Assembly: GCF_004010325.2 (NCBI RefSeq)
Contig: NZ_SADR02000012.1
Coordinates: forward strand, 62,001-126,000
DNA length: 64,000 nt
Origin: Mesorhizobium sp. M00.F.Ca.ET.216.01.1.1
GTDB lineage: Bacteria; Pseudomonadota; Alphaproteobacteria; Rhizobiales; Rhizobiaceae
Direction of reading: 5' to 3'
A program made the position numbers and the translations under genes. Numbering within the stretch: the stretch's first letter is position 1; every line of letters starts with the position of its first letter. Of this stretch, positions 43,776 through 54,117 are shown in pieces. The notes under the pieces were generated by a model. The model did no database searches, was not told the DNA's origin, and worked only from the letters and a program-made list of their open reading frames with translations.

Positions 43776-44735
43776 TTAAAACAGCGCCTTGAGTTCCGGC
43801 AATTTGTCGTTGACCAGCCAGCCGTAGTAATTTTCCGCGGGCAGTTTTTCGGACTCGCCCGCCGCGCGGCGCCTGTCGTTCTCGACCTTCAGCGCGTAAG
43901 CGCGCTGTTCGGGATTGCCTGTGTTGTAGAGCGTCGATGTGATGCCGGGATTGGCGGAGATGTCGAAGCCGGCAATGCTCCTGTAGGCGTCGATCGATTT
44001 GCGGATCGTCGCCGCGACATAGGGCAGCGTCAGGTCCGGATCCATGATGGTCTTGTAGACCGCGTTCGGGTCGCTGACGTCGAGCTCCGGCAGGCCCGAA
44101 ACCTTGTGCACGAGATCGCTCATCTGCAATGCGGTCAGCGGATTGAGCTGGCCGAGTCCGAACGTCTGGCCGGCATAATAGGGCTGGAAGAAAGTGGCGC
44201 CGAAGCGGTCATTGGGAAAGCTCTCGCCGCCAACGGTCTTGCCGCGGAACGACCGGTTCCACACCTGCTCGCGGCACTCCCACAGGTCGTAGCTGCCCGA
44301 TTTGCCGGCACATCTGGCAAATTCCGGCCGTTGCACGAAATCGCTGACGTCCTCGCCGTCATAGGTGAAGGAGAGCCTGCTCGACAGATAGGAGATCGCC
44401 TTGACGTAGTAGGTCTGCAGCCGGTCGTAGGCATCGACATTGTAGGTGTGTTCGCCGACGATGGCGCCGACGATATGCATAGGATCAATGCCATAGGCCG
44501 CGGCTGCCTCTTTGATCTTGTCGCGAAGATCGGCGTCGTTCCTGAGCAGTGCATAGACCTTGCGGTATTTCGCCTGGAAGGTGGTGTTGGTGGCCTGGGT
44601 GCGTCGGCTCGAGGCGCCCGGTATGTCGGGCTGCTCGGCATTGCGGTTTCCCGGCGGCACCAATGTCGCCGCCTCGGCTGAGAACATGGCTGTCGCCAGC
44701 GCCAGCCCGAGAATGAGGAGGATCAGTTTTTTCAT
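43776..44735 (-). CDS. DUF1402 family secreted protein
   Basis: 319 residues from ATG 44735; the longer open frame has no signal peptide. Signal sequence MKKLILLILGLALATAMFSAEA (cleavage after AEA or AAA). The mature protein has no membrane segment and resembles DUF1402 proteins of rhizobia, with AAAYGIDPMHIVGAIVGEHTYNVD, FGLGQLNPLTALQMSDLVH and GITSTLYNTGNPEQRA. The G-E-H and GLGQLNP stretches are reminiscent of lytic transglycosylase folds, with Glu in IVGEHTYNVD at the place of the catalytic acid; that is inference. It is a single gene. Confidence 0.78.
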   Translation of the reverse strand: MKKLILLILGLALATAMFSAEAATLVPPGNRNAEQPDIPGASSRRTQATNTTFQAKYRKVYALLRNDADLRDKIKEAAAAYGIDPMHIVGAIVGEHTYNVDAYDRLQTYYVKAISYLSSRLSFTYDGEDVSDFVQRPEFARCAGKSGSYDLWECREQVWNRSFRGKTVGGESFPNDRFGATFFQPYYAGQTFGLGQLNPLTALQMSDLVHKVSGLPELDVSDPNAVYKTIMDPDLTLPYVAATIRKSIDAYRSIAGFDISANPGITSTLYNTGNPEQRAYALKVENDRRRAAGESEKLPAENYYGWLVNDKLPELKALF

Positions 44736-44904
44736 GCGCCGCTGCTGCCTGTGATAGTCGCCGGGCAAACTAGGTAAAGCTATAGGGGGAGTCGAGAGCC
44801 GCTTTGCCCAGCACGATAAAAGGTGGCCAGATGCTTCCATTTGGCCACACATTGCAAAATACCGCCCATTGCAAAATTTTCGAGCCGGAATTGCCCGCCG
44901 TCTT

Positions 44905-46218
44905 CTACAGGATAAACCGCGACAAATCCGTGTTCCTGGAGAGGTCGCCGACATGCTTTTGTACATAGGCGGCGTCGATGGTGACCGACGTGCCGTTGCG
45001 GTCCGGTGCGTCGAAGGAGATATCGTCCAGCACCCGCTCCATCACCGTCTGCAGCCGCCTGGCGCCGATGTTCTCGACGCTGGCGTTGAGATCGACGGCG
45101 ATACCGGCAAGCGAATCGATGGCGTCGTCGGTAAAGGTGAGGTCGACGCCCTCGGTCTTCATCAGCGCGATATACTGCTTGATCAGGCTGGCCTCGGTCT
45201 CGGTGAGGATGCGGACGAAATCGTCCTTCTCCAGCGCCCGCAGCTCGACGCGGATCGGCAGGCGGCCCTGCAGCTCCGGCAACAGGTCCGACGGCTTGGC
45301 AACGTGGAACGCACCCGATGCGATGAACAGGATGTGATCGGTCTTCACCGGTCCATATTTCGTCGCAACCGTGGTGCCCTCGACCAGCGGCAGCAGGTCG
45401 CGCTGTACGCCCTCGCGGGAAACACCGGCGCCCATGCCGCCTTCTCGCGAGGCGATCTTGTCGATCTCGTCGAGGAAGACGATGCCGTCGTTTTCGCTCG
45501 ATTCGAGCGCCCTGCGCACCACCTCGTCCTGGTCGAGCAGCTTGTCGGACTCGTCGTTGACCAGCAGCGTGTAGGACTCCTTCACCGTCGTCTTGCGCGC
45601 CTTGGTCCTCTGGCCGCCCATTGCCTTGGACAGCATGTCGTTGATGTTGAGCACGCCGATATTGCCGCCCGGCATGCCGGGAATCTCGAAGCCGGGCATG
45701 CCGCCAGTGCCGGTGTCGGCCACTTCGATCTCGATCTCCTTGTCGTCGAGCTCGCCGTCACGCAGCTTCCTGCGGAAACTGTCGCGGGTGGCCGGGCTCG
45801 CCGTCTTGCCGACCAGCGCCTCCAGCACCCGCTCCTCGGCGTTGATGTGGGCACGCGCCTTGACGTCCTCACGCATCTTCTCACGCACCAGCCCGATGGC
45901 GATCTCGACCAGGTCGCGGATGATCTGCTCGACATCGCGGCCGACATAGCCCACCTCGGTGAACTTGGTGGCCTCGACCTTGACGAAGGGCGCGCCGGCG
46001 AGGCGTGCCAGGCGGCGCGAAATCTCGGTCTTGCCGACGCCCGTCGGCCCGATCATCAGGATGTTCTTCGGCATCACCTCTTCGCGCATCTGGCCTTCGA
46101 GCTGCTGGCGGCGCCAGCGGTTGCGTAAGGCGATGGCCACGGCGCGCTTGGCGTCCTTCTGGCCGATGATGAAACGGTCGAGTTCCGAAACGATTTCGCG
46201 GGGAGAGAAGGTGGTCAT
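44905..46218 (-). CDS. hslU: HslU, ATPase subunit of the HslUV protease
   Basis: 437 residues from ATG 46218 ([20 protein letters not shown]). AAA+ unfoldase with Walker [11 protein letters not shown], Walker [14 protein letters not shown], and the pore loop motif [17 protein letters not shown]. The intermediate domain (about 110-240) has [21 protein letters not shown]. The C-terminal tail DLSRFIL docks into HslV. It is separated from hslV by two unrelated genes (DUF2585 and a GNAT), an arrangement found in rhizobia. Confidence 0.97.
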   Translation of the reverse strand: MTTFSPREIVSELDRFIIGQKDAKRAVAIALRNRWRRQQLEGQMREEVMPKNILMIGPTGVGKTEISRRLARLAGAPFVKVEATKFTEVGYVGRDVEQIIRDLVEIAIGLVREKMREDVKARAHINAEERVLEALVGKTASPATRDSFRRKLRDGELDDKEIEIEVADTGTGGMPGFEIPGMPGGNIGVLNINDMLSKAMGGQRTKARKTTVKESYTLLVNDESDKLLDQDEVVRRALESSENDGIVFLDEIDKIASREGGMGAGVSREGVQRDLLPLVEGTTVATKYGPVKTDHILFIASGAFHVAKPSDLLPELQGRLPIRVELRALEKDDFVRILTETEASLIKQYIALMKTEGVDLTFTDDAIDSLAGIAVDLNASVENIGARRLQTVMERVLDDISFDAPDRNGTSVTIDAAYVQKHVGDLSRNTDLSRFIL

Positions 46219-46222
46219 ATCA

Positions 46223-46822
46223 CTAAATTCCACTTTGCCACTGCCGAACGGCTTCGAACGGATGCAGCAGCATGATTACATTGAGCGTCAAATTGTCCCG
46301 GATGAGATAGCCGACACCAAATTCGAAGATGAGGGCAAGGGTCACGATCACCCATATAGGAAGCCTTCGCGCCATGACAAATCCCAGCACCATGGCCAGA
46401 GTATCCGACACCGAATTGACGATGCTGTCGCCGTAATAATCCAGCGAAATGGTGCCGGCGCGATAACGGTCGATGATGAAAGGACTGTTCTCGAGCAGTT
46501 CCCATCCGCCCTCGACGAGAACGGCAAATGCCAGCCGCAGCCCGATCGGCGAACGCGGGAACAGCAATCTCGCCAGCGCATAGAACAGGAAGCCGTGGAT
46601 GATGTGCGAGAACGTGTACCAGTCGGAAATATGCTGGGAGTTCTCCGAGCTTTGCACCACGCCGTGCCAGAGCTTGACATAGCCGCAGGTGCAGATCGGC
46701 GTTCGACCCATGCCGTAGAGGGCCGCGGCCTGGAAAATGACCAGGCCGAGGACGAGCAGAAGCCCCATCCGCCAAGAGTCTTCATAGGCCGAGACGGCCT
46801 TGCCGGCGGCGGGTGTGCTCAT
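46223..46822 (-). CDS. DUF2585 family membrane protein
   Basis: 199 residues, five to six helices, of the DUF2585/UPF0314 family known from Rhizobiales. It contains [49 protein letters not shown] and [38 protein letters not shown]. Conserved His, Asp and Cys-x-Cys suggest a metal or lipid role, but no function is known. It is encoded between hslU (4 bases away) and the GNAT gene and is likely co-transcribed with hslU. Confidence 0.85.
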   Translation of the reverse strand: MSTPAAGKAVSAYEDSWRMGLLLVLGLVIFQAAALYGMGRTPICTCGYVKLWHGVVQSSENSQHISDWYTFSHIIHGFLFYALARLLFPRSPIGLRLAFAVLVEGGWELLENSPFIIDRYRAGTISLDYYGDSIVNSVSDTLAMVLGFVMARRLPIWVIVTLALIFEFGVGYLIRDNLTLNVIMLLHPFEAVRQWQSGI

Positions 46823-46852
46823 GCTGCTATTGCCCCTCTTGCTGCTATTGCC

Positions 46853-47392
46853 CTATGGCGCGTCGATCGCCATCAGCACGACGTCGCCATATTCCGATTG
46901 CCTGCGACCGATAGCCCGGAAGCCGGCCTTTTCATAGGCCCGGATGGCCCGCCCGTTGGATGGATCCGGGTCGATGATGACGTGCGGCGCGCCTTCCTCG
47001 AAAAGCTGTTCGACAAACTGCCTGACAATGGCCGAGCCGTGGCCACATCCGATAAGCTCGGGCCTGCCGATCGACAGATCGATGCCGAGCGTGCCGAACG
47101 GCTGGTCGCTATAAGGATGGCTGTCCTCCAGATGCGGATCGTAGCTCTGCAAATAGCCGATCGCCTCGCCGTCGAGTTCGACGATCAGCGGCTCGACCGA
47201 AATGCTGTCGATGTGCTCGCGAATCTGCGCGATCTCGGTCTCGGGATCATCCCACCATTCGGCGACATGCGGCTCGGCGAGCCACGCAGCGATCATCGGC
47301 AGGTCGTTCTCGGTCACCGGCCGAAAATCGTACCTAGAGCCTGATCCATCCCGACCGAGTCGGGATGGGGCTCTATCTTCTTGTTTGACCAT
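46853..47392 (-). CDS. GNAT-family acetyltransferase, AAC(6')-like; start codon uncertain
   Basis: About 179 residues. The domain YDFRPVTENDLPMIAAWLAEPHVAEWWDDPETEI...VELDGEAIGYLQSYDP...GTLGIDLSIGRPELIGCGHGSAIVRQF... matches the aminoglycoside 6'-N-acetyltransferase-like GNAT branch, with the acetyl-CoA loop in GCGHGSA and IIDPDPSNGRAIRAYEKAGF. The only ATG before the domain (47392) lies inside the GATCATGGTC repeat, and codons for residues 1-20 come from repeat sequence. The natural N-terminus may therefore have been replaced. It is encoded between hslV and DUF2585. The substrate is unknown; an antibiotic-resistance role should not be assumed. Confidence 0.8.
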   Translation of the reverse strand: MVKQEDRAPSRLGRDGSGSRYDFRPVTENDLPMIAAWLAEPHVAEWWDDPETEIAQIREHIDSISVEPLIVELDGEAIGYLQSYDPHLEDSHPYSDQPFGTLGIDLSIGRPELIGCGHGSAIVRQFVEQLFEEGAPHVIIDPDPSNGRAIRAYEKAGFRAIGRRQSEYGDVVLMAIDAP

Positions 47393-47456
47393 GATCTTTT
47401 CCGAAAACCGGTTTCCACTTTTTGCTGCGGTGACCTTCGGTTCGGGATCATGGTCT
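47347..47456. repeat. GATCATGGTC-type dispersed palindrome (copy 2, extended)
   Basis: GACCATGATC (47387-47396) and GATCATGGTC (47446-47455) enclose the same TTTTCCGAAAACCGG core as the 36517 copy, with an extra ACCTTCGGTTCG hairpin. A neighbouring CATCCCGAC-cga-GTCGGGATG palindrome (47347-47367) is read as codons of the acetyltransferase. Confidence 0.8.
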
Positions 47457-47465
47457 GGAGCTCGC

Positions 47466-48017
47466 TCAGGCGGCATCGAGCGTTTCGATGATGAAGTTGT
47501 TATTGGTGTAGACGCAAATCTCGGACGCAATCTGCATCGCCTTGCGGGCGATCTCCTCGGCATCCTTGTCGGTGTCGATCAGGGCGCGCGCCGCGGCCAG
47601 CGCGTAGTTGCCGCCCGAACCGATGGCCACGACGCCGTGTTCGGGTTCGAGCACGTCGCCGGTGCCGGTCAGCGCCAGCGAAACCGTTTTGTCGGCAACC
47701 AGCATCATTGCTTCCAGCCGGCGCAGGTAGCGGTCGGTGCGCCAGTCCTTGGCAAGTTCGACGCAAGCCCGGGTCAATTGTTCCGGATATTGTTCGAGCT
47801 TGGCTTCGAGCCGCTCCAGAAGGGTGAAGGCATCGGCGGTGGCGCCGGCAAAGCCGGCAATGACATTGCCGCTCTTACCGATGCGGCGCACTTTCTTGGC
47901 GTTGCCCTTCATGATGGTCTGCCCGAAGCTGACCTGGCCGTCACCGGCGATCACCACTTTGCCGCCCTTACGCACCATCACGATGGTCGTGGCGTGCATG
48001 GTCAGTTCGTTCGACAT
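47466..48017 (-). CDS. hslV: HslV, peptidase subunit of the HslUV protease
   Basis: 183 residues, proteasome-beta-like. After removal of the first nine residues, Thr10 ([13 protein letters not shown]) becomes the catalytic N-terminal nucleophile. Other conserved parts are [39 protein letters not shown] and [19 protein letters not shown]. It forms the double hexameric ring capped by HslU. It is the first gene of the hslV-GNAT-DUF2585-hslU run and divergent from hisB; the 245-base gap between them carries both promoters. Confidence 0.97.
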   Translation of the reverse strand: MSNELTMHATTIVMVRKGGKVVIAGDGQVSFGQTIMKGNAKKVRRIGKSGNVIAGFAGATADAFTLLERLEAKLEQYPEQLTRACVELAKDWRTDRYLRRLEAMMLVADKTVSLALTGTGDVLEPEHGVVAIGSGGNYALAAARALIDTDKDAEEIARKAMQIASEICVYTNNNFIIETLDAA

Positions 48018-48263
48018 TTCCTGCTCCGATGCGCGCTATCCCAAAAAGGCGATTTTGGCGCGTTACGAGTGATTTGATCGGCCCATATGTATGCATAGGC
48101 CCAGCGATTGCAAACGGCCACTGGCAAGCCTCGACGCCACGCTGCATGGCAACTGGCAATCGCCGGACCATGCTGCTAGAAGGCTTCCGTTTTCAAGCTG
48201 TGAACGCTTGGAGCCCTCGCTGTAAACTCTTCAAGCAGTGAATTCTGCGACAAGGACAAGGTC

Positions 48264-48863
48264 ATGCCGCCCCGTTCCGCCGAAGCAAGCCGCAAGACGA
48301 AGGAAACCGATATCTCCGTATCGGTTCATGTCGACGGCTCGGGCAAGTCAGACATTTCGACGCGCATCGGCTTCTTCGACCATATGCTGGACCAGTTGTC
48401 GCGCCATTCGCTGATCGACATGACGGTCAAGGCCAAGGGCGACCTGCACATAGACGACCACCACACGGTCGAAGACACTGGCATTGCACTCGGCCAGGCG
48501 CTGACCAAGGCGCTGGGCGAGCGGCGCGGCATCATGCGCTACGCCTCGATCGACCTGGCGATGGACGAGACGCTGACGCGGGCGGCGATCGACGTCTCCG
48601 GGCGTCCATTCCTGGTGTGGAATGTCTCGTTCTCGTCGCCGAAGATCGGCACGTTCGACACCGAGCTGGTGCGCGAATTCTTCCAGGCCTTGTCGCAGAA
48701 TGCCGGTATCACGCTGCACGTGACCAACCACTACGGCGCCAACAACCACCATATCGCCGAGACCTGCTTCAAGGCCGTGGCGCGTGCGCTGCGCGCGGCA
48801 CTCGAGCGCGACCCGCGCCAGCCGGACGCGGTTCCCTCCACCAAGGGATCTCTGAAAGGGTAG
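48264..48863 (+). CDS. hisB: Imidazoleglycerol-phosphate dehydratase
   Basis: 199 residues, monofunctional HisB. It dehydrates imidazole-glycerol phosphate in histidine synthesis. The two metal-binding HHxxED/HHxxE motifs are [17 protein letters not shown] and [21 protein letters not shown]. It opens with [19 protein letters not shown] and [17 protein letters not shown]. It is the first gene of the plus-strand his run. No His-rich leader peptide was found upstream, so his attenuation is not supported. Confidence 0.97.
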   Translation: MPPRSAEASRKTKETDISVSVHVDGSGKSDISTRIGFFDHMLDQLSRHSLIDMTVKAKGDLHIDDHHTVEDTGIALGQALTKALGERRGIMRYASIDLAMDETLTRAAIDVSGRPFLVWNVSFSSPKIGTFDTELVREFFQALSQNAGITLHVTNHYGANNHHIAETCFKAVARALRAALERDPRQPDAVPSTKGSLKG

Positions 48864-48867
48864 CCTG

Positions 48868-49344
48868 ATGGCCATCTATGTCGTGATGGAGCCGCCGGGC
48901 CGCACAGAAAAGCCTGATGCAACGACCTTTGTCCGCGACGGCTTTTCATGGCTCGGCTTCCTGGTGCCGCCGCTGTGGCTACTTTGGCATCGCCTGTGGA
49001 TCGAGGCCGCACTGGCCTTTGTCGCCATGGCCGTTCTTTCCTTGCTTGGCGAACGCCTGGGCCTCGCATTGGCCGGCTCGCTGCTGTCGCTGCTGGTATC
49101 GCTCTATGTCGGGCTGGAAGGCCAGGGCATGCGGATTGCCGCGCTTCGCCGCCGCGGCTGGCATGAATGGGGTGTCGTCGAGGCCGACAGGCTTGACGAC
49201 GCCGACATACGCTATGCGTTGGAGGCCGATGCGGACGCGGATGACGAAGCGCCGGTGCCACGCATCGTCCCGGATGCTGCCCATGCCCGGCCGGCGCAGA
49301 TGGGCATCGCGCTAGGGCTGAACCACATTCCGGGAAAACCCTGA
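48868..49344 (+). CDS. DUF2628 domain membrane protein
   Basis: 158 residues. The middle holds two or three hydrophobic helices ([30 protein letters not shown] and [21 protein letters not shown]), the typical DUF2628 pattern, and the tail is acidic. It lies 4 bases after hisB and 1 base before hisH, so it is co-translated with histidine genes, as in other Mesorhizobium-like genomes. No link to histidine chemistry is evident. Confidence 0.8.
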   Translation: MAIYVVMEPPGRTEKPDATTFVRDGFSWLGFLVPPLWLLWHRLWIEAALAFVAMAVLSLLGERLGLALAGSLLSLLVSLYVGLEGQGMRIAALRRRGWHEWGVVEADRLDDADIRYALEADADADDEAPVPRIVPDAAHARPAQMGIALGLNHIPGKP

Positions 49345-49345
49345 G

Positions 49346-49996
49346 ATGCGGGTCGCGATCATCGACTACGGTTCGGGCAACCTGCGCTCGGCCACCAAGG
49401 CGTTCGAGCGCGCCGCGCACGAAGCCGGCATCGCCGCCGCGATCGAACTCACCGCCGACGCGGAACGGGTCCGCACCGCGGACCGCATCGTTCTGCCCGG
49501 CGTTGGTGCCTATGCCGATTGCGCGGCGGGGCTGCATGCCGTTGCCGGCATGTGGAATGCGGTGGAGGAGGTGGCGATCGTCAAGGGACGGCCGTTCCTC
49601 GGCATCTGCGTCGGCATGCAGCTGATGTCGGAACGCGGGCTGGAAAAGACTGTTACAAAAGGCTTTGGCTGGATCGCCGGCGACGTCAAGGAGATCATGC
49701 CGGCCGATCCGGCGTTGAAGATCCCGCAGATCGGCTGGAACACGATCGAGCTCACGCGCAAGCATCCGCTGTTTTCCGGCATCCCGACCGGCGCTCGCGG
49801 ACTGCACGCCTATTTCGTCCATTCCTACCATCTCGATGCGCAGAAGCCGGATGAGATGCTGGCGATTGCCGACTATGGCGGCCCGGTGACGGCCGCTGTC
49901 ACACGCGACAACCTTGCCGGCACGCAGTTTCATCCCGAAAAGAGCCAGGCGCTTGGCCTGGCTTTGATCACCAATTTCCTGCAGTGGAGGCCCTAG
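49346..49996 (+). CDS. hisH: Imidazole glycerol phosphate synthase, glutaminase subunit
   Basis: 216 residues, class-I glutamine amidotransferase. The nucleophile Cys is in [15 protein letters not shown], and the His-x-Glu pair is in [14 protein letters not shown]. The N-terminus [23 protein letters not shown] is standard. It supplies ammonia to HisF. It starts 2 bases after the DUF2628 stop and is followed by a DUF1330 gene. Confidence 0.97.
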   Translation: MRVAIIDYGSGNLRSATKAFERAAHEAGIAAAIELTADAERVRTADRIVLPGVGAYADCAAGLHAVAGMWNAVEEVAIVKGRPFLGICVGMQLMSERGLEKTVTKGFGWIAGDVKEIMPADPALKIPQIGWNTIELTRKHPLFSGIPTGARGLHAYFVHSYHLDAQKPDEMLAIADYGGPVTAAVTRDNLAGTQFHPEKSQALGLALITNFLQWRP

Positions 49997-50000
49997 AATC

Positions 50001-50291
50001 ATGAGCAAGAAGGGCTACTGGATGGCGATGGTCGATGTCCGCGACCCTGAGGTCTACAAGCAATATATCGAGGCGAACGCAGTGGCTTTCGCTAAATACG
50101 GCGCAAGATTTGTCGTGCGGGCCGGACGCCACGCGAACCCGGAAGGGCCGACGGGCAATCGCCATGTCCTGGTCGAGTTCGAATCCTACGACACGGCGAT
50201 AGCTTGCTACGAGTCGGCCGAGTATCAGGCTGCCTCGAAGTACCGGCTTGCCGCCTCGACCGGCCACTTCGTCATCGTCGAGGGCGCCTGA
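50001..50291 (+). CDS. DUF1330 domain protein
   Basis: 96 residues, ferredoxin-like dimeric alpha-beta barrel family. Typical text is [42 protein letters not shown] and [41 protein letters not shown]. The function of the family is unknown. It lies between hisH (4 bases) and hisA (2 bases) and is co-transcribed. Confidence 0.88.
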   Translation: MSKKGYWMAMVDVRDPEVYKQYIEANAVAFAKYGARFVVRAGRHANPEGPTGNRHVLVEFESYDTAIACYESAEYQAASKYRLAASTGHFVIVEGA

Positions 50292-50293
50292 CG

Positions 50294-51043
50294 ATGATCC
50301 TGTTTCCGGCCATAGACCTCAAGGACGGCAAGTGCGTGCGCCTTAAGCACGGCGACATGGCCACCGCGACGATCTACAATGACGACCCGGCCGCGCAAGC
50401 CAGGACCTTCGAGCAACAGGGCTTCAAGTGGCTGCATGTCGTCGACCTCAACGGCGCCTTCAAGGGCCAGAGCGTCAACAGCGCGGCGGTCGGCACCATC
50501 CTCAAGGCGACCAGGAACCCGGTTCAGCTTGGCGGCGGCATCCGCACCCTGGCGCAGATCGAGGACTGGCTCGACCGCGGACTGGCCCGCGTCATCCTCG
50601 GCACGGTGGCGGTGCGCGATCCGGACCTGGTCAGGCAGGCTTGCAAGGCATTTCCCGGAAAAGTCGCCGTCGGCATCGACGCCAAAGGCGGCAAGGTGGC
50701 GGTCGAGGGCTGGGCCGAGGCCTCCAGCCTCGGCGTCATCGAACTAGCCAGGAAGTTCGAGGGCGCCGGCGTCGCTGCCATCATCTATACCGACATAGAC
50801 CGCGACGGTGTGCTGACCGGCATCAACTGGGATGCCACCATCAGTCTCGCCGAAGCGGTGTCGATCCCGGTCATCGCCTCGGGCGGACTCGCCTCGATCG
50901 CCGACATCGTGCGCATGACCATGCCGGATGCGCAGAAACTCGAAGGTGCGATTTCAGGCCGCGCGCTTTATGATGGGCGCATCGACCCGGCCGAGGCGCT
51001 GGCAATCCTGCGGGGCAAACCCACGGCGGAGGCGCGATCGTGA
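50294..51043 (+). CDS. hisA: ProFAR isomerase
   Basis: 249 residues, (beta-alpha)8 barrel. Catalytic Asp residues are in [18 protein letters not shown] (Asp8) and [16 protein letters not shown]. Phosphate-binding loops are [18 protein letters not shown] and [15 protein letters not shown]. The ATG at 50294 is chosen because the longer frame overlaps DUF1330 and lacks family similarity. It overlaps the next gene by GTGA. Confidence 0.96.
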   Translation: MILFPAIDLKDGKCVRLKHGDMATATIYNDDPAAQARTFEQQGFKWLHVVDLNGAFKGQSVNSAAVGTILKATRNPVQLGGGIRTLAQIEDWLDRGLARVILGTVAVRDPDLVRQACKAFPGKVAVGIDAKGGKVAVEGWAEASSLGVIELARKFEGAGVAAIIYTDIDRDGVLTGINWDATISLAEAVSIPVIASGGLASIADIVRMTMPDAQKLEGAISGRALYDGRIDPAEALAILRGKPTAEARS

Positions 51044-51876
51044 AGGTCTCGATCATCTTGGCCTCCTATGACAGCGGCCACTTCCACGGCGGCTGCGGCC
51101 AGGGGCCCGATGTGCTGATTGCCGGCGGGCTGGTCGAAGCCCTGAACTTGGCCGGACACGACGTTGCAGTCGAGGACATCGGCAAGGTGGGCGACGAGCA
51201 GGAGCGCGAAATCGCCACGGGCTTCGCTGTCTGCAACGCCGTTGCGAAGAACGTCCGCCTTGCCTGCGACAATGGACGATTCCCCATTGTTCTTGCCGGA
51301 AATTGCCTGACCGCCGCCGGCGCTGTGGCCGGCGATACAGCGGATTCGATTATCTGGATCGATCAGCATGGCGATCTCAACACGCCCGAAACATCCGCCT
51401 ATGGCTTTCTCGACGGCATGGCGCTGGCGACGACGCTGGGGCTCTGCTGGCGCCCGATGACGTCAGCTATTGCCGGCTTCCAGGCGATAGACCCGACCCG
51501 GTGCATGCTGGTCGATGCGCGCGATCTCGACCCCGTCGAAAAGCACCTGCTGGAAACATTGCCGATCGTTCGGGCTCAATGCGCCGATGCGCTCGACAAG
51601 GTCGGAAAGCTGAAGGCGGCAGGTGCTGCTCGGACACACTTGCACCTGGACCTGGACGTCCACGATCCGGAGGTGCTGCAGGTAAACCGCTATGCGCAGC
51701 CAGGCGGCCCAAACCCGGATGAACTGCGGCAGCTGGCTTGCGGGCTGGCCAGGTCGATCCCGATCGTCGGCGTGACCCTTTCCGCCTACGACCCGGCATT
51801 CGATCCCCAAGCCGAGGTTCCGCCTGTGGTCGGGGAATTGCTTGTCGATTTTCTTGCGGCGTTTGAGAGGATCTGA
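51040..51876 (+). CDS. Arginase/ureohydrolase-fold protein with altered metal site
   Basis: 278 residues, GTG start at 51040 overlapping the hisA stop. The fold is recognisable from [16 protein letters not shown] (arginase DAHxD motif as DQHGD) and [12 protein letters not shown] (SxDxDxxDP motif as LDLDVHDP). The first ligand motif GGDHS appears as AGNCLTA, so the usual His is Cys. Five of six ligands remain, so a mononuclear or altered centre is possible. The substrate is unknown; arginase or agmatinase activity should not be assumed. It is inserted between hisA and hisF. Confidence 0.8.
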   Translation: MKVSIILASYDSGHFHGGCGQGPDVLIAGGLVEALNLAGHDVAVEDIGKVGDEQEREIATGFAVCNAVAKNVRLACDNGRFPIVLAGNCLTAAGAVAGDTADSIIWIDQHGDLNTPETSAYGFLDGMALATTLGLCWRPMTSAIAGFQAIDPTRCMLVDARDLDPVEKHLLETLPIVRAQCADALDKVGKLKAAGAARTHLHLDLDVHDPEVLQVNRYAQPGGPNPDELRQLACGLARSIPIVGVTLSAYDPAFDPQAEVPPVVGELLVDFLAAFERI

Positions 51877-52652
51877 TGCTGAAGGCCCGCGTCATCCCCT
51901 GCCTCGACGTCAAGAACGGCCGTGTCGTCAAGGGCGTCAATTTCGTCGACCTGGTCGATGCCGGCGATCCGGTTGAGGCGGCAAAGGCCTACGACGCGGC
52001 CGGCGCAGACGAGCTTTGCTTTCTCGACATCACGGCTTCGTCGGACAATCGCGAAACCATCTTCGATGTCGTTGCCCGCACCGCCGAACAATGTTTCATG
52101 CCACTGACCGTTGGCGGCGGCGTGCGCCAGGTCGCCGACATCAGGAAGCTGCTGCTGGCCGGCGCCGACAAGGTGTCGATCAACACGGCGGCGGTGAAGA
52201 ACCCGGATTTTGTCGCGGAAGCGGCCGACAAGTTCGGCAACCAGTGCATCGTCGTCGCCATCGACGCCAAGAAGGTGTCTGCTGCGGGCGAGGCCGACCG
52301 CTGGGAGATATTCACCCATGGCGGCCGCGAAAAGACCGGCATCGATGCGGTCGAGTTCGCACGCAGGATGGTCGATCTCGGCGCCGGCGAGATCCTTTTG
52401 ACGTCGATGGACCGCGACGGCACCAAGGCCGGCTACGACATTGCGCTGACCCGCGCGGTTGCCGACGCGGTGCGCGCGCCGGTAATCGCCTCCGGCGGCG
52501 TCGGCACGCTCGACCACTTGGTCGAGGGCATTCGCGACGGCCATGCCGGCGCGGTGCTGGCGGCATCGATCTTCCATTTCGGCACCTACACGATCGCCGA
52601 AGCCAAGGCGCATATGGCGCGGGCCGGGTTGCCGATGCGGCTGGACTCATAA
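51876..52652 (+). CDS. hisF: Imidazole glycerol phosphate synthase, cyclase subunit
   Basis: 258 residues, HisA-like barrel. Catalytic Asp residues are in [18 protein letters not shown] (Asp11) and [15 protein letters not shown]. Other markers are [29 protein letters not shown] and [16 protein letters not shown]. It forms the IGPS heterodimer with HisH. The ATG overlaps the stop of the arginase-fold gene by one base (TGATG). Confidence 0.97.
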   Translation: MLKARVIPCLDVKNGRVVKGVNFVDLVDAGDPVEAAKAYDAAGADELCFLDITASSDNRETIFDVVARTAEQCFMPLTVGGGVRQVADIRKLLLAGADKVSINTAAVKNPDFVAEAADKFGNQCIVVAIDAKKVSAAGEADRWEIFTHGGREKTGIDAVEFARRMVDLGAGEILLTSMDRDGTKAGYDIALTRAVADAVRAPVIASGGVGTLDHLVEGIRDGHAGAVLAASIFHFGTYTIAEAKAHMARAGLPMRLDS

Positions 52653-52675
52653 GGTGATCGGACTTAAACGGCGCC

Positions 52676-53056
52676 ATGGCTGAGTTTTCGTTTTCCGATC
52701 TGGAGAAGATCATTCGGGAACGCGCGCGGTCCGGCGACCCGGACTCGTGGACGGCAAAGCTGTTCGCGCGCGGCATGGACAAGGCGGCACAAAAGCTTGG
52801 CGAAGAGGCGGTCGAAACGGTGATCGCTGCCGTCCGTAGCGACAAGCAGGCCCTCGTTTCGGAAAGCGCCGATCTCATATATCATTGGCTCGTCGTCCTC
52901 GGCATTGCGGAGGTTTCGCTGAGCGACGTGCTCAAGGAGCTCGAAGGCCGCACCGGGCGTTCGGGCATCGCCGAAAAGGCGACTCGGCAAGATAAATTAG
53001 ACCGGGAAGACAAGTTAGCCCGGCAAGACAAGGCAACTCGGCAAGACCGGGGCTGA
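52676..53056 (+). CDS. hisE: Phosphoribosyl-ATP pyrophosphohydrolase with a repetitive charged tail
   Basis: 126 residues; typical HisE is about 105-110. The all-alpha NTP pyrophosphatase core has [39 protein letters not shown] (metal-binding EExxE) and [29 protein letters not shown]. After the core ends at about residue 100 the last ~25 residues are a degenerate tandem repeat of (T/A)RQDK-like units, encoded by imperfect 15-18-base repeats at 52979-53052. It performs the second step of histidine synthesis. coaA follows 24 bases later. Confidence 0.95.
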   Translation: MAEFSFSDLEKIIRERARSGDPDSWTAKLFARGMDKAAQKLGEEAVETVIAAVRSDKQALVSESADLIYHWLVVLGIAEVSLSDVLKELEGRTGRSGIAEKATRQDKLDREDKLARQDKATRQDRG

Positions 53057-53080
53057 TCACTGCGGAGGGCAGGAAACTCG

Positions 53081-54040
53081 ATGGACCAGCTCGCTCCTAC
53101 CGAGAAATATTCGCCTTATCGGTTTTTCTCGGCAGAGCAATGGTCGCAGTTTCGCGCGGATACGCCGCTGACGCTCAGCGAGGACGAGATCCGTCGCCTG
53201 CGTTCGCTCAACGACCCGGTCGACCTGCAAGAGGTCAAGCGCATCTATCTTTCGCTGTCGCGACTGTTGTCCGCACATGTCGAAGCGAGCCAGCTGCTGT
53301 TCAGGCAGCGCCAGGCTTTCTTCAACGCGCAGGATGTGGTCAAGACGCCCTTCATCATCGGCATTGCCGGTTCCGTCGCAGTCGGCAAATCGACCACGGC
53401 GCGCGTGCTCAAGGAATTACTGGCGCGCTGGCCATCGAGCCCCAAGGTCGATCTCGTCACCACCGATGGTTTCCTGCTGCCTAACGAAATCCTGCGCCGC
53501 AACAACCTGATGGAGCGCAAGGGCTTTCCCGACAGCTACGACGTCGGCGCGCTGCTGCGTTTCCTGTCGGGTATCAAATCGGCGCAGCGCAATGTCCGCG
53601 CGCCTGTCTATTCGCACCTGACCTACGATGTCATCCCCGGTGAGTTCCAGACCATCGACAGGCCGGACATCCTGATCTTCGAAGGCATCAACGTGCTGCA
53701 GCCGGGCAAGCTGCCGAAGGACGGCAAGATCGTGCCTTTCCTGTCGGACTTCTTCGATTTCGCCATCTATATCGATGCCGAGGAGGAACTGATCCATAAT
53801 TGGTACATCGCCCGCTTCATGCGGCTGCGCGAAACCGCCTTCCGCAACCCAGACTCCTTCTTCCACCGCTATTCGCAACTTTCCGAAGATGCGGCGCGCG
53901 CCATCGCCGAAGGACTTTGGGCCAACATCAATCTGAAGAATTTGCGCGAAAACATCCTGCCGACGCGAGCCCGCGCCGATCTCATCCTGCGCAAGGGCAC
54001 CAATCATCTGGTCGAAGAAGTGGCGCTCAGGAAACTGTGA
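53081..54040 (+). CDS. coaA: Pantothenate kinase (type I)
   Basis: 319 residues, prokaryotic PanK of the P-loop kinase family, first step of coenzyme A synthesis. Walker A is [17 protein letters not shown]. Pantothenate-site segments are [30 protein letters not shown] and [26 protein letters not shown] and [32 protein letters not shown] complete the fold. It closes the his run, an order usual in rhizobia. Confidence 0.97.
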   Translation: MDQLAPTEKYSPYRFFSAEQWSQFRADTPLTLSEDEIRRLRSLNDPVDLQEVKRIYLSLSRLLSAHVEASQLLFRQRQAFFNAQDVVKTPFIIGIAGSVAVGKSTTARVLKELLARWPSSPKVDLVTTDGFLLPNEILRRNNLMERKGFPDSYDVGALLRFLSGIKSAQRNVRAPVYSHLTYDVIPGEFQTIDRPDILIFEGINVLQPGKLPKDGKIVPFLSDFFDFAIYIDAEEELIHNWYIARFMRLRETAFRNPDSFFHRYSQLSEDAARAIAEGLWANINLKNLRENILPTRARADLILRKGTNHLVEEVALRKL

Positions 54041-54117
54041 AATTCCAAGGCATTCCTTAAAGTCATCTTAACCCAGCTTTTCTATTGTCGAGCCTGATCT
54101 ATGGGCTCAGGCAAACA

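Noticed and set aside
46853..47392. Aminoglycoside resistance gene
   Set aside because: The GNAT branch includes AAC(6') enzymes but also many housekeeping members; chromosomal location between hsl genes does not support a resistance function.
48018..48263. His attenuator before hisB
   Set aside because: The gap has no His-rich short frame and no terminator hairpin with a U tract.
53057..53278. 73-residue minus-strand frame at the coaA start
   Set aside because: Antisense to coaA, no ribosome site.
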